The notes beneath the pieces were generated by a model. That model was not told the DNA's origin. It saw nothing but the letters and a program-made list of their open reading frames with translations, and did not search any database. A program made the position numbers and the translations under genes. Positions 25,978 through 37,995 of a DNA stretch of 64,000 bases are shown one piece after another; position 1 is the stretch's first letter; every line of letters begins with the position of its first letter. The stretch comes from Coriaria nepalensis (lineage: Eukaryota; Streptophyta; Magnoliopsida; Cucurbitales; Coriariaceae): positions 6,646,501 through 6,710,500 of the forward strand of contig CP114492.1 in the NCBI GenBank assembly GCA_027186245.1, read 5' to 3'.

Positions 25978-28263
25978 TCATTTCTCAAATATACAAATTC
26001 CAAGATCACAGTCATCCAAGCATGAATTCAACAATCCCTGACGATCATATGCATTGATCTTGTTACCTTCATGACCCCTACTACTCTGCAACAACAACAG
26101 AGAATCCATATCCCATTTATCATCATCGTTTAGTCCGAAGCAGCTGCTTGATTCTCCATCCCCCTCATTATTAATATAGGTATCTAATCCTTGACTCAAC
26201 TGGGAAGCAACAAACTTGTCAAGATCCCGCCAATCAGTCACTTTCTTCTCAACATCATCTTCAATATTAATAATATTATTGTTGTTTTCTGATATCAAAG
26301 ATACTAAGCTTTGCGGCCTCTTCATTAGAGGAAGAGATGGGCTCTCTAACTGAGGAAGCTGTAAAAATGGATCAGAATACTGCATCAAGTTGTTCACGGT
26401 ACTATAGTCTTGACCAGCTTCCATCTCTTGCTTGCACATGAAATGATTTTGGGCTAACAAGTTGTTATGAGGCTGCATTTTCATAGCCAAGTGATCATTT
26501 AACGGATTAATCACGGTGGTTACACTACTAGTTTCGTCGTGAAAGTAGCTCGAGTCCCACCCGTCAACGCTCTTCGTTTGCCCGATTGTTATTCTTTTCT
26601 TGAATGCTCTGCAAACCACCCATCCTTCCTCCTGCACAGATAAATTGATTAACCCTAATTATCCCAGTTGCAACTTTACTAACAATTATTGTATAAGGTG
26701 TATAACAACTACTATTGATTCTCCATACATTTAACCCTAATTTTCTTTAACATTTAACATTTTTATACAATCTTTTTTTTCTTCCATTTTCACCCCTTTT
26801 TTTGAGCGTGTGTGTGAGAAATAGATGTAGTAGGTGGTGTCGAAGATCATGATGAACTAGGAAGAAAATGTTGATAAGTTTAGATTACGTAGAAAGTGGA
26901 CACCAAAAAAGGAAAAAGGAAGAATTAATAAAGCAAATTCTGCATGCGAGCTTTCGAAACTATTAGCTTTGACTTGAGAATTAGTGGAGGACTAAGGTCT
27001 CTCCTTTATACGCAATAGTCTCCTTTCTCTGTGATCTAAAAATGGGACAAAGACCCATATCTTGGTCTTTTAAGTGGGCAGCTCAATTAGCAAGCACTGG
27101 TATGCAGAAACTAGCTAGCTAGTTAGTTGTTTAGACTTGTATATGTCAAAAACATAATAATTATTTTTCGAGGTCAATAAGTACATAATTGTATTAGTGG
27201 TAGCTAGGTCATTTGCTTTCAAAGACTTACATAAAGAACACAAATAATTAGTTATAAGGAGTACTTATCCTATTGACTAGTGCTCGTTTCTAGGGAAAGT
27301 AAGGGATACTTAGTGTATAGTGTTATATTTATAAAGTTGACTCGACACTAATGGATAACACTACTCATTATTACTTTGAAGTGAGATCGGAGTTTCGAAT
27401 CATCGAAAAATTTACCGAAATTCGAACTATAAAAAAAAAAAAAACTAATAGATTCAAATCCTTTCTCAATTCACTTTTTACCAAAAGAAAAATAAAAGTA
27501 CTGGAAATATTGGTTCAAGAAGTATATAGATAAGTCTTTTGGGATCTAATTAATAAGTATAAATCATTTTAGTTATTTAGATGAGAGTGAGAGGGAGATA
27601 ATTAGCAAATAAATAAAGTTTATAAAACATGTATATATATATAAAGTATACTTGCCTGTGGAGGTCCATTCTCATCGGACTCAAGTCTATACTCATGCAT
27701 AATCCAGTCAGTTTTCTGTCCATTTGGAGCCCGTCCTTTATAAAACACAAGTGTCTTCCTCATGCCTATCAGTTTTGCCTTATCATACACTGCCTTGTCT
27801 CTTCCTGTCGCCTTCCAAAACCCGGCCATTGTCGCTCTGTTCGTTCTTGTACCTGTCGGATACTTCTTGTCCTTGTGGCTAAAGAAATACCATTCATTCT
27901 GTTCTTCATATCCGATCCGACATATCTCTACATATAAATTCATCATCAACCCCCGTTAATAATAATAATAAATTATAACAACAGTACTAAAGTAAGTTCT
28001 TGGGAATTCTATGCTATTTTTAAGCCATAGAGAAACCCTAATGAAGATATAAATTCTGAAATAGTAATAACGTATAACTAAGCACCTTGTAGATCCCACG
28101 GTTCGATCCGGTAGAGATCGATGTCTCGTATAACATCAAGATCGATCTTCTGGGAAGCAACCTTCTTTCTCAAGTAATAACCAACGAGCTCTTCATCAGT
28201 CGGGTGAAATCGGAATCCAGGCGGGACAGTGCATGAAGAAGAAGACTCCATCGACTCCATCAT
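25978..28263 (-). CDS. VND-type NAC transcription factor (vessel differentiation clade)
   Basis: Three exons on the minus strand: 28263-28086, 27927-27656, 26631-25978, giving 367 residues. The NAC domain (about residues 10-160) has [53 protein letters not shown] and [10 protein letters not shown]. The C-terminal part has [24 protein letters not shown] and the terminal [10 protein letters not shown], typical of VASCULAR-RELATED NAC-DOMAIN proteins. The DNA-binding domain is closest to VND4-VND6 in my memory rather than VND7. Family role: a nuclear activator that switches on secondary wall deposition and programmed death in xylem vessels. Intron 2 has a GC donor (CAG|GCAAGT), a tolerated noncanonical site. 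The first ATG of the exon was chosen; an alternative is 3 bp downstream. A 5'-UTR intron is likely. No defects. Confidence 0.93.
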
Positions 28264-29640
28264 GATAATCAAGTACTAGCACTGCATCAAATTCAACACC
28301 ACCACAACCATTAGTAACCACTTAAAAAGGCATGCATGAGCAATGATTAATGTAAAAATATTTTAGTAAAAGGAAAAAAGTAAATTGTATTAAGAGAGAG
28401 AATGAACTATACGCTAAGTAAAAATGAGGAGAAAGCTCATAATCATCAGCTAGCTACCTCATTTAGTGGAGAGAGCAATTAAGAAATCTCAAGCTGTTAT
28501 AAAACAAAAACCAATTATGTCAGAAACAATAATATATATATATATATATTTTTTGGTTATTTTTGCTGGTGGTAAGACCGAACTGCATCCTACTTTTGAG
28601 TAGTATAGTTATGAAGAAATTTTTAACGGACAAGTAGAGTAGAGGGTTTGTGCTAAGTATGATGTCTTGTGTCGGCGAATGGAGACAACCAATGATGCAT
28701 CATAAACGGGAAATGTTTTTGATCTCTGCATTAACGGAAAAAAGGAGGATGACGTCATCGGAAATTGGCACGCTTTCCTCGAAAGAGAAAAAGTTAAGCA
28801 GGGGGAAAGGCAAAAAAGAATGTAAGGACATGACATTCTATTGGATCGAAGCCTGCAATTTTATGTAAAAAGAGGGTCAGAAACTTATGTCTTTGATATA
28901 CATATTCTGACCCATTTGTCTCTTTGTCTACAAATTCCATAGCACACACCTCGTCACCTATTGCTTTCTTTCTCACACTTGTACTACTTACTGCCACTAC
29001 TCGATCATCTCCCTTATAACTAACAAAATTATTTCCTATAATAGCTAGATGATCACTTGAAGGTGGAATTATGAAAGGTAGAATGACAAGAGAGAGACAA
29101 AAAGAGAAGAGATCTAGAAATATATCGGCCCATAGGATAAGCAAGTATTACATATCGGATAAAGAAAAGTTGATCCAAACAGATCATAATAAAGAAGATG
29201 ATAAGTCAACATTAATTACATTTAGGAGGAACACAAGAGATCAAGTGAAAAGAGATCCAAACCCTATACATTTCTTCTTTAGTTTAAGTGGGATAGAATG
29301 TAAGAAATTCATTGCCTGGTTGAAGAAAACGCATGGGATATGTGATTTCCATGGAACCAGTTAAGAGCGACATATTAGTGTTACCTGATCAGAGGAAATT
29401 AAGCCGTAGGGTGTAATTAAATTACTCGTTTAAGACAAAAGCCATCAGTATGGAGAAGACAAGGGTGTTGAATAAGGAAGAGAAAGAATACCAGAGAGAG
29501 AGAGAGAGAGGGATAAGAAAATTCTGTAAGGAGGGAGAGGAGAGAGATGGAGGGAATATAAAAGGAGGGAGGAGAGGACCGCTCGATTGCGCATGGCTCG
29601 AAGGTTGGCCCCAGTTGCTGACGTCACCACCTAGCTTCTT
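28264..29640 (-). promoter_or_regulatory. Putative 5' UTR, leader intron and promoter of the NAC gene
   Basis: On the minus strand an acceptor, tgatgcag, lies about 20 bp before the ATG, and a matching donor, tcag|gtaaca, lies at about 29383. They frame a leader intron of about 1.1 kb. Upstream of the donor is a CT-rich leader with a (CT)n run at 29491-29510, an AT-box near 29557, and tgacgtca (29618-29625, a TGA/bZIP-type site). The best TATA (tataaaag) reads on the plus strand, so the start site is uncertain. ORFs within the intron look spurious. Confidence 0.4.
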
Positions 29641-30099
29641 ATAGTTAATAGATTTGTACTGTTGTTAATTAACTTGCTTGATAATAATTTGTAGGAGGCC
29701 GCAGATTAAACGCAAGTACTACAGGAATGAAATTTGCAAAAACGTGTTAGAAAGAATCGCATTGACTTTTGAGAGAAATCTGTTTTCGTTGTGAATTTTG
29801 TATGATAAAGAAGATCATAACATGTAAAAAGTGGTACCTAACTACACTTAGATCGAGCATTATGTTTATGATTGTTCTTTTGATGTTCTGTCTTAATTCG
29901 ACGGTAATAATTGAACTAGGTATATTATTGATGTCAAAATTCACTATAACAGTATATTTATTAAGTTGCACCTATGAAATAAAAATAAAAAACACAAATG
30001 AAAAGTATGGATTACTATTTATAGATTCTCTGATACTTAAATTATTAATATATTCAAGATAATCAATAATAAAAATAATTTTAAATTGAGAGCATTCAA
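29641..30099. other. Intergenic; includes a block related to 34361-34480
   Basis: The segment from 29828 (aaagtggtacctaactacac) is a diverged direct copy of the segment beginning at 34361. It retains ttgatgtt-tgtcttaatt and following motifs. No gene was seen. Confidence 0.55.
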
Positions 30100-33000
30100 T
30101 CTTATCTCTTTAGTGTCTCATAGAGGGTTTTTTTATAAGATTTACCTAATAGAGTTTTTTATAGGCAAAAGTCTTGATTTGATAGAATTCGCTAAGTTCT
30201 CTCTTAATTGATAGGATCCATGAGGATTTCGCTTGATTTGATAGATGATTCTTCACACTGTGTGTAATAAGTTAGATCCTCTTTCGTGAGATGACCTTAG
30301 CCTCATCATATTCCGAGCCCCTCGGGCGATGCCCCGCCTTAACAACCCTCATGAGTTAGTGAGTGTTGAACCTTATACGTGATAAGTCTAACCTCGCTTT
30401 TGAGCTCATAGGCCACTCTAGTCGCGGTATGGACTTAACTCCTCATTAGAGTGGTTTTGCTATAAATACTCATTTCAAGGTATTGGGAGTGGAGTTTTTG
30501 TAAATATTTTGTGAATGAGTATTTTTAATCACATCATTCAGTCTTTTAGCATAAGTCGATATTGCATATCACGTTGTGGTAGAAATTGTATTCGTGTATT
30601 TGCAAGTTGATCAGCTTAGAATTCATCTAAGATGTAGCTTTCTCATTGGGTGATTCTAGAGGGTAGAGAGTATAAATACACCTACTCTCCCTTTTTACTT
30701 TTCACCATTTCACTTTTTGAAGACAAACTTCTTTCTTTTTCTCATTTTCTCCTTCTCTCCCTTATTCTCTCAAGGGTTGTTCCCTTGTGAGTCTTGAAGG
30801 CTCTTTTTGAAGGTTCATCATCCCTCTTGAAGGCTCTTCCATTTGGCCTTCTTCTCGTCGTTCTCAATCGGCTCGCGAAGTAGTTTCTTAACCCGCTTCT
30901 TTTTCTTTACTTATTATTTTATTTTTTATGAATCACTAGTTTCACTTTAGCATGTTTTGCTAACATGAAAGCAAATATCTTTTTTTTTTCTTAAGTCAAA
31001 TTATCTCAGCATATTGCTGAGGCGATTTACATTTTTTTTATGATGTTGCTTGATTAAAAAATGTTTGGCCAAATATTCCTAGTTTAATAGTTATAATATA
31101 TTTGTGTTTTAAGCCTCCTTATCATTTTGCATGGTGCTTTGTCAACTTTGCTCGTCGGTTCGTCATAGACCCTCCTCAGCCTGCTAGTGGGTCTTCTTCC
31201 TCGTCCTCTATCCTTTGTTCTTCTATCATTCCGTTGGCTTCAGACATTCTTCAAGGTACTTTCTCTTTTCCCTTTTCTTACTTGGGTTGTTTTAAGTAAA
31301 GCGGTATGATAGAGTTCTTTAGTCTTGAACCTTAGCTAGGATTACAAATTTTAGTTCTAAGGCTACCTAGCAAAATGCATAAAACACGTAGTCAAAAATT
31401 GCTTTCTTTCTTTTTAGGATAATTGGGTGGTGATGTTCTTGACTTTGGTGTAGATAATGGGCTTCTGGCATCCTGGGTGCCCCGGAAGGAAATGGGGGCT
31501 AAACATTTTATATATAAAAAAAGATCCAAGAGATAAGAAGTCTGTAATTCACGTTGCCTACAAAGAGGGGTATTTTACCTAATATTAGGTTCCTGGTGAT
31601 GTCAGCCTCCGCCATTCCACGCTTCTGATAACATAGTAGATATAGAATGCATAAAATATCTCCTTTGATATTGAAATATTTCAAGTACGCATACACCTTC
31701 CTCTTCACTTCTTTATTATGGGTGTATTGGATGCCTAATGGTTGGAGATGTGTAGTTGGGACCTAAATCTTATGGAAAAGGCTTGCCAAAATAGAGCTTA
31801 ATTCTCTTTTGAACTTTAGGATCTTTCAGATCAATTTTGGAAGTTATGGATTTTACTACCTCTCCTCCATTGAGAGTTGGATTGTTGAGCTTCCTTCCGC
31901 CAATCACTCTTAAAGGAAGAGCTAGTTCATTGTGGGGGACAAGTGGTTGCACTTTTCGAGTGGTGATCTGACCAATTAGTATTGCTCAAGATTCAGGCAA
32001 ACTTTTTAAAAGCAAAACTTCAAGCGTAAGTATCTATATGACATTATTTTTGAAGCTTTATTTCATGTTATTTTATTGTATGAATATCTTCCTCTCTTTT
32101 TATAGATAATTTTCATGATATGAGTGACTTGTCCGGCTTTGAGTTTGCCATTATTGAGAAGATGAGGAGACGCGACATCGGCCTCAGGCATTTCTCCATT
32201 TTGCTATCTGAAGAGAATTTATTAGAGGTTGGACTCATCTCTCAGATGGCCCTTCCTTTTTCTATCGCTATTCGGCGATGTTTTTCAGGTTGGTATTTCA
32301 ACTCTATACATATTATTTATGCCCCTCCTTTCCCCTTACCCCCTCTTATCACATTTTGTGCGGGGAATCGATTGAGGGCCAAGGTGGTTGTTGTCGAGGT
32401 AAGTAGGAAGAGGAAAACCATGGCTAAGAATAATTCCAAGAAAAAGAAGAAGAAAGATGATTCTTAAGATCTTATCCAATAAAGTTGCTTCCTCCCGTGA
32501 TTGTTTTGAGGGCAACAGGTGCTAATGGGTCGACCCCTTCATTAAAAAAGATTCCATTTACTTCTGCTTCTGTTCCACCTAACCCATCTCCTAATATCTC
32601 CCATGGAGGGACGTCCCCTTTTGGGAGTCTTCAACTATATTTCCTTAGATGTATAGTCTCAAAGAGCATCTCCTTCATTTTAAAGAAGAAGATGTGGCCG
32701 ATCGATAGAGTGTAAACCAGAAGTCTTTGACCCATTTTTTGAAAGAGATTCATTGCCTTATGCTTAGACCTTATATCGACCGTGATATGATATGGAAATA
32801 CACGTTGATAGATAGTTTCTTCTCGAAGCTTTCGAGTGTAAACATCTTTCTCTTTCTAGTTATCACCCTTCTTTATTTTCATGGTAACTGATGACTTCTC
32901 TTTCTTCTTATTTTTCAATGCTTAATGGATGAAGCAGTGATTTTTTCTATTACGGCCACTAGATCTGATGATAACCTCAAGGAAAAATTTAGTCAGTTGA

Positions 33001-33520
33001 CAAATCAGCTAAAATTTGGTCATACTGAGATCGAGGTTCTTCAGCATTCTAAGACGAGCCTCAGCCTTGTGTTGGCCACCTCTAAGAAAAGCTTATCGAA
33101 GGAGAAGGCTCATAGGGAGAATCCCGAGGGTGCTATTTTATATGTTGAGGAAGCACTTCAATTGTTCGAAGTCGAGAAGAAAACTGCCTTGGAGGTAGTT
33201 ACTGGTTTGACCGAGGACAACAAAGTCCTTTCATTCGCAGCTTCCTTGGCTAAAAAAGGAATGGTGTAAGGAGTTTCTTCATTCTCTTGAGGTCACGAGA
33301 ATCCGAGCCAAGGCTTTGGAGAAAGGGGAGATTATTGCATTTCTTTTTGTCAAGGGCCTTGTTTGCACCACTTTTCCCGAGGTTGACGCCAAGCTACTAG
33401 TGTTTGGAGGATAGAGAGTTCTCTTCTAAGAATGATGCCGAACTCTTTAATGGATACTGGGAGTAAGTTTTGTAAATATTTCGTGAATAAGTATTTTTGA
33501 CCTCCATCATATATAATTCA
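30100..33520 (+). mobile_element. Decayed retroelement-like region with gag-like / coiled-coil ORF remnants
   Basis: A block near 30484 (gggagtggagttttt...gtgaatgagtattttt) recurs in direct orientation near 33458, about 3 kb away, suggesting remnants of long terminal repeats. A TATA-like gagtataaatacacc and a pyrimidine-rich leader follow at 30668-30900. Between the repeats lie broken frames: Ser-rich near 31190, a Lys-rich C-terminus near 32410-32465, and a coiled-coil frame at 32925-33269 with a following fragment. Such coiled-coil proteins are common in plant transposon-derived ORFs. No reverse transcriptase, integrase or protease was found. Boundaries are approximate, and an unrelated decayed gene is possible. 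Confidence 0.4.
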
Positions 33521-33554
33521 ATAATTTATTTATGTCATAAAATCGAAAAAACCT

Positions 33555-33990
33555 AGGGAAATTTTTTTTTTTAGCCTAGAGGAAACTAGGAGGAAACTAG
33601 GTATATAAAATTTCGGGATATATATATATATAGGTACTAAAGATCATTCTTTGTTATTAGTAATAGGATTATCATTATTTTCAATTATAAGAAATTTCCA
33701 ATCCACATAAACGAAAAAGGAAAACTTGTTTATGAATATATGGGATAGATTGGCCAAAAATATATATATACAGGATGGAAAAAGAGTTTGTATCTGGTCC
33801 AAGGAATGTACAGCCAGAGGGGCTAAAAATAGAACTTAATTGCAAGAGGAAATAAGTGATGATTCGTAAAAAAAAAAAAATAGAAAATTAAAAAAAAAAT
33901 CATTGGCATAAAATGGGGAAAAATGGAACCTACAATAACACAACAAAATACTTGCAGATAAGATTTGAGATTACTTGCCACGTTGACAAA
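33555..33990 (+). repeat. Diverged segmental duplicate, copy 1 (partner at 34495-35030)
   Basis: Ordered matches to 34495-35030 include agcctagaggaaa, aggta-taaagatca, gggata...aaagagtttgta and agatttgagattac. The two copies are about 940 bp apart, in the same orientation, with many indels. Sequence between matches is AT-rich. Confidence 0.6.
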
Positions 33991-34222
33991 TTGAAGTTGG
34001 ATAATGGTCTAAATAGGAAGAATAATTAAAAAAGTTGTCCAATTTAAAAAATTTTCAAACTAAGATTTAGTGGATGAAAATTACTAAATTCAATCATATT
34101 TTTCTTTTTAATTTTTCTTCCTTCGTCATTTTGACATTTCAAAATTCTTTTAAATTCTTAAATTAGATTAAATTCAGAAGTCAAAAAATCAAAAAATGAA
34201 AATCCTAAAAATTTTAACATGT

Positions 34223-34360
34223 ATTCTGACCGTCAGTAGGAACGGTTTGTGGATTACGAACAGCTATAATGGCTGAACCTAATAAGATAGCAATTACAAC
34301 CCAAGAAGTAATAAGTACTTGGGCATGGACTTGGAAACCCCCTATTTGCCAATATAAATG
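34223..34360 (-). pseudogene. atpI: Plastid atpI fragment inserted in the nuclear genome (NUPT)
   Basis: The minus strand translates without a stop for 46 codons and reads [17 protein letters not shown] and [12 protein letters not shown]. These match the N-terminal third of chloroplast ATP synthase subunit a (atpI). Only about 138 bp is present, with no start, no C-terminal ion-channel helices and no plastid neighbours, so it is a nonfunctional nuclear plastid insertion. Its near-perfect coding state suggests recent transfer, or assembly contamination of a small patch. Confidence 0.88.
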
Positions 34361-34480
34361 AAAGTGGTACCTAACTACACTACATCAAGCGGGAGGAATG
34401 ATAATGTTGTATGATTATTATTTTGATGTTGTGTCTTAATTTGACAGTGATAATTCAACGAACCGTAATTCTATAATAAA
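34361..34480 (+). repeat. Diverged direct copy of the 29828-29945 segment
   Basis: It begins aaagtggtacctaactacac exactly at the edge of the atpI fragment and follows the 29828 segment for about 120 bp with substitutions and short indels. The junction suggests the plastid fragment was inserted at, or captured next to, this repeat. Confidence 0.6.
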
Positions 34481-34494
34481 CTTATATCATATAG

Positions 34495-35030
34495 CCTAGA
34501 GGAAATGTGGTAATTACAATTTTAGGATTTATAGGTAGTAAAGATCAATGATTGTTATTATTATTAGTATTATTATCATTATTCATATTTTGGTAGAGCA
34601 CTCTATAGAGAAGCATGTACGTGAGGGAGAATGTCAATATTCTCGATATTTGATATATAGTATTTATTCATTTCCTAATAACATTTTTGCCGCTTAGAAT
34701 TTTTTTTTCTTTTTTTGGCTCTTTTCAATTGAAAAACTTGAGTCCTAATTTCTTATATGTAATTTGATTATATCAAACTATGTATTTCATCAGTAAAAGA
34801 TAGATTTGAGTGTAAATTATTTCGTAAAGAATAGTTTAAGTTGGTCAGATAAGGAATTTCCGATCTACTGAATGAAAACTAAATCTAGTATGAGAATATG
34901 GGATATAGAAAGAGTTTGTACATTTGTATGGTCGAAAGAATGTAAAGCCATACGGGTTGAATTGAATTCAGAGTTTGAGACGAGAGTATACACATTAGAA
35001 CACTTGCGAATCAGATTTGAGATTACACGT
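34495..35030 (+). repeat. Diverged segmental duplicate, copy 2
   Basis: Partner of 33555-33990. It shares the block order but has expanded tracts (TTA repeats near 34555-34585). No coding. Confidence 0.6.
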
Positions 35031-37625
35031 GATTAATTTCTTAGCAAAACAAGACTGGGTAGATTGCCATAATTGAGAAATTGCGTGGGCCAAAAAGAAG
35101 ATTACCACATTGATGATATGCAGGCAATGCGATATAGCTAGGTGGAAGGTTCTCATTGTGTCATGAAATTGAGGAGAACAGATATGAATATTTAAGTTGA
35201 AAATCTTGCCATCTATCACACAACAACATTATGATGAGCTCTACGAATTCTAGAACAAGCATGGTGCACGTGACACCTGCTTGTCTCACCCCTTCCACAA
35301 TTTGCTTGGCATCCATGTTACTTTGTGGTTTCTTCAACCATTTGTATCCACTCTTTAGTAACAAGAATTCGAAAGTAAAAAAGAAAAAGTGAATAGAAAA
35401 CCTTTTTAAGCAACCACTGTCCTCTGACCTCTCTGCAAAGTAGAAGAGAAAAATTTTAGGAGCAATAAAATATATTATATAAAAATTAAGAAAAATAAAA
35501 TGTAAAAATTTTATATTATATAAAAATTAAGAAAAATAAAATTAAAAATTTTATCTAAAATTTTTACATTTTATTTATAAAATTTTTATATTTTAAACTT
35601 AAAATCCTAATTTTAGAAAAGTAGGAGACATATACCACTTATGTACCATCCTTCTCTATACTCGTGTTCATGTTTAGAGATATATTCGAGCATAATCGTA
35701 ATATAATCTATAGTTCTTAAGATAACGAGTCTATCTAAAAGAATTATAATTTAAAATTTCAAGAAAATCACTAATAATATTAATAAATATTAAAGGACTC
35801 ACAGATCATTTACTTTATAATTTATAATAAGTTCTGAGTTAATCTTAATTAATGCATAACAATAATAGTATATTGCAATGGTTTATAATTATGAAGCGCG
35901 CCGTTTTATCCTAATCAACTCACATTGTTTATGATAAAATTGTTTAACCATAATCTTTACTACAATCTTTTTAACTGTTACGTGATGATGAACGCTGAAG
36001 TGGGGTTCAGGATGGACGGTAGAGGATGAAGACGCGTAATAACGTAGGACGGTGGTGGTCGGCGGAGGAGTCCACTGTCCAACCTCACGCGGCGGACTGA
36101 CTGATTTAACTCTATAAACGTCCCACCTGGGTAGGTGGTCCCCACTCCATAAAAATCATCATGCAGTATAAACTCTCATTCAGTGGTTGACACGGCTTCC
36201 AAGCTTTTATGTAGCTGCTGGGATGGAGTCAAGTGGACACATCTCTCTTCCCCTTTCTGTTGAGTTTAAGATTAAAAAGAGGATATATATATATATATAT
36301 ATAGATTTATGTATAAAGTTAGCGTAAGAAGAAAGAGAAGATCCATAAGGGGTCCTTGCAGAATCATTAACCCTTTTTCAGTCTTCACATTAACTTGACT
36401 TATAAATCAGCTTCCAATCTGTGATGAGTATGATATAAAGAGTCATTTTACTTTGATTCGAAAAAATAATGAAGATAAAATAATTTCTATTTAAGTAAGT
36501 TTTTTTTTTCTTTGAGTTGTCTTAGAATGAGTATTAGTTTTTACGTAAGTTTCGTTCTTAAAGGAATGATACTTGGATCAAATATAGTTTTCAAGAATTC
36601 GTTCTTAAAGTATTTTATGCTATTATTTTAAGCAGATATCAAGATTTAAGTGATATGATCATAACAGGTAGATATATACACGTCTAATCCCTTTTGAATT
36701 TGTTTTCAGAATTTCAATTTGTAATTATATATCTAATATGTAGTTTATTTATGATGGAATTTAATTTTTCGGCCAAAGAAATAAAAAAAATTTATTTATT
36801 TACATAAAAATTTCTTTTTTGTATTTTAAAAATTTTTCTATACTATTTGAATAATTTTTTTTAAATTCTTCCTTAAATAAATAAAAAAATTATTATTTTT
36901 ATTCTCAATCATACTCATTCTCTATATAACTAAATAAATATTAAAAAATTATTATTCTAATTCTCGTCATTTCATCTCAGTTCACATTCTCATTCTCATT
37001 TTTATTTTTATAGAGAATCGAATCAAACATGTTTAAAAAAATGGGTTGGTCCGGTAATCATAAGTGTAAGGCTTTAGATGAAATCTCGATTTAAATTAAA
37101 AACCTATATAAATTAATTTGGATGTCTCCAAAAATAAAATAAAAAAATAAAAAATAAAAAAATCCATTTCGAACTTAGTTTTGTTTCGATTTTATTTTAA
37201 TATTTGGATTTTTACTCTCTCGTTGAAATAATTTACATTTTGGGTGGAGACTTCTTCTCCTCATTAAAAACGTTAGGTAGAGAAGATGAGTAATGTCTTT
37301 ATTACAACTCTATATCAAAGTACTTCATCTTTTTCCCATTCCTTTCCCACGGGGTCTTTTTTTTTTTTTACTTTTTATTATATATTTTTTTTATAATTTA
37401 TTACTTTTTATTATATTTTTTTAAATAATTTATTACTTTTTTATATAATGTGTGAAGCAGAAGCCTAAGGGACATGAATAATTATCATTGCACCCTTGTA
37501 GCCATTTGTTGACACCAAATGAAAAAGAAAGAAAAAAAGTACATTTGCTTTCAATCCCCTTGCTATTTCAATTATATAAATAGAAGACATGATTAAGAAA
37601 GAACTACAAAGATTTTAGACCCATC

Positions 37626-37657
<32 letters not shown>

Positions 37658-37685
37658 TTGTGTGTGGGGTTGGAAAATGTTAATT
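35031..37685. other. Long intergenic region, no supported gene
   Basis: It holds an AT-rich direct duplication with flanking inverted copy at about 35465-35590 (attatataaaaattaag blocks), a GC-richer patch at 36000-36135 without an ORF, and TA microsatellites at about 36282-36302 and 37626-37655. The minus-strand ORF at 35161-35364 is unrecognised. Confidence 0.4.
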
Positions 37686-37689
37686 AGTT

Positions 37690-37995
37690 ATAGATACAAC
37701 CGGATATGTAGTGTAGTTGGTTGTCAACGAGTTTTCCACGGATTTTACAGTCCGTATCAAGGTCTTAAGTATGAATTTGACTCATTACTACTGCGTAAAC
37801 CGTGTAGTAAATGACGTGATTTAACTGCTATTCAGAATCTAGAAATTCTCCTGAAGATCTATACCTTAGGTACATGCTATCCTGGAAGTGCTGAGCTTTT
37901 GTTTATTGTACCAACAGCCGGACTAGTGTATACCTCACGGATGTCCGCAATGACCAGATTTTGCGCTTATAGTTCTTTAAGAGAAAGGATCGATC
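37690..37995 (+). mobile_element. Possible tRNA-derived SINE
   Basis: The sequence tagtgtagttgg at 37710-37721 fits an RNA polymerase III box A. A weak box B-like match (gtatgaattt) lies about 55 bp downstream. The region between can form tRNA-like stems, including acggattttacagtccgt. Compared with a real tRNA, the T-arm is degenerate, so no functional tRNA is called. The 3' end is not defined. Confidence 0.35.

Noticed and set aside
37701..37785. Functional tRNA gene
   Set aside because: The T-arm and acceptor stem do not pair properly; only a tRNA-derived relic is plausible.
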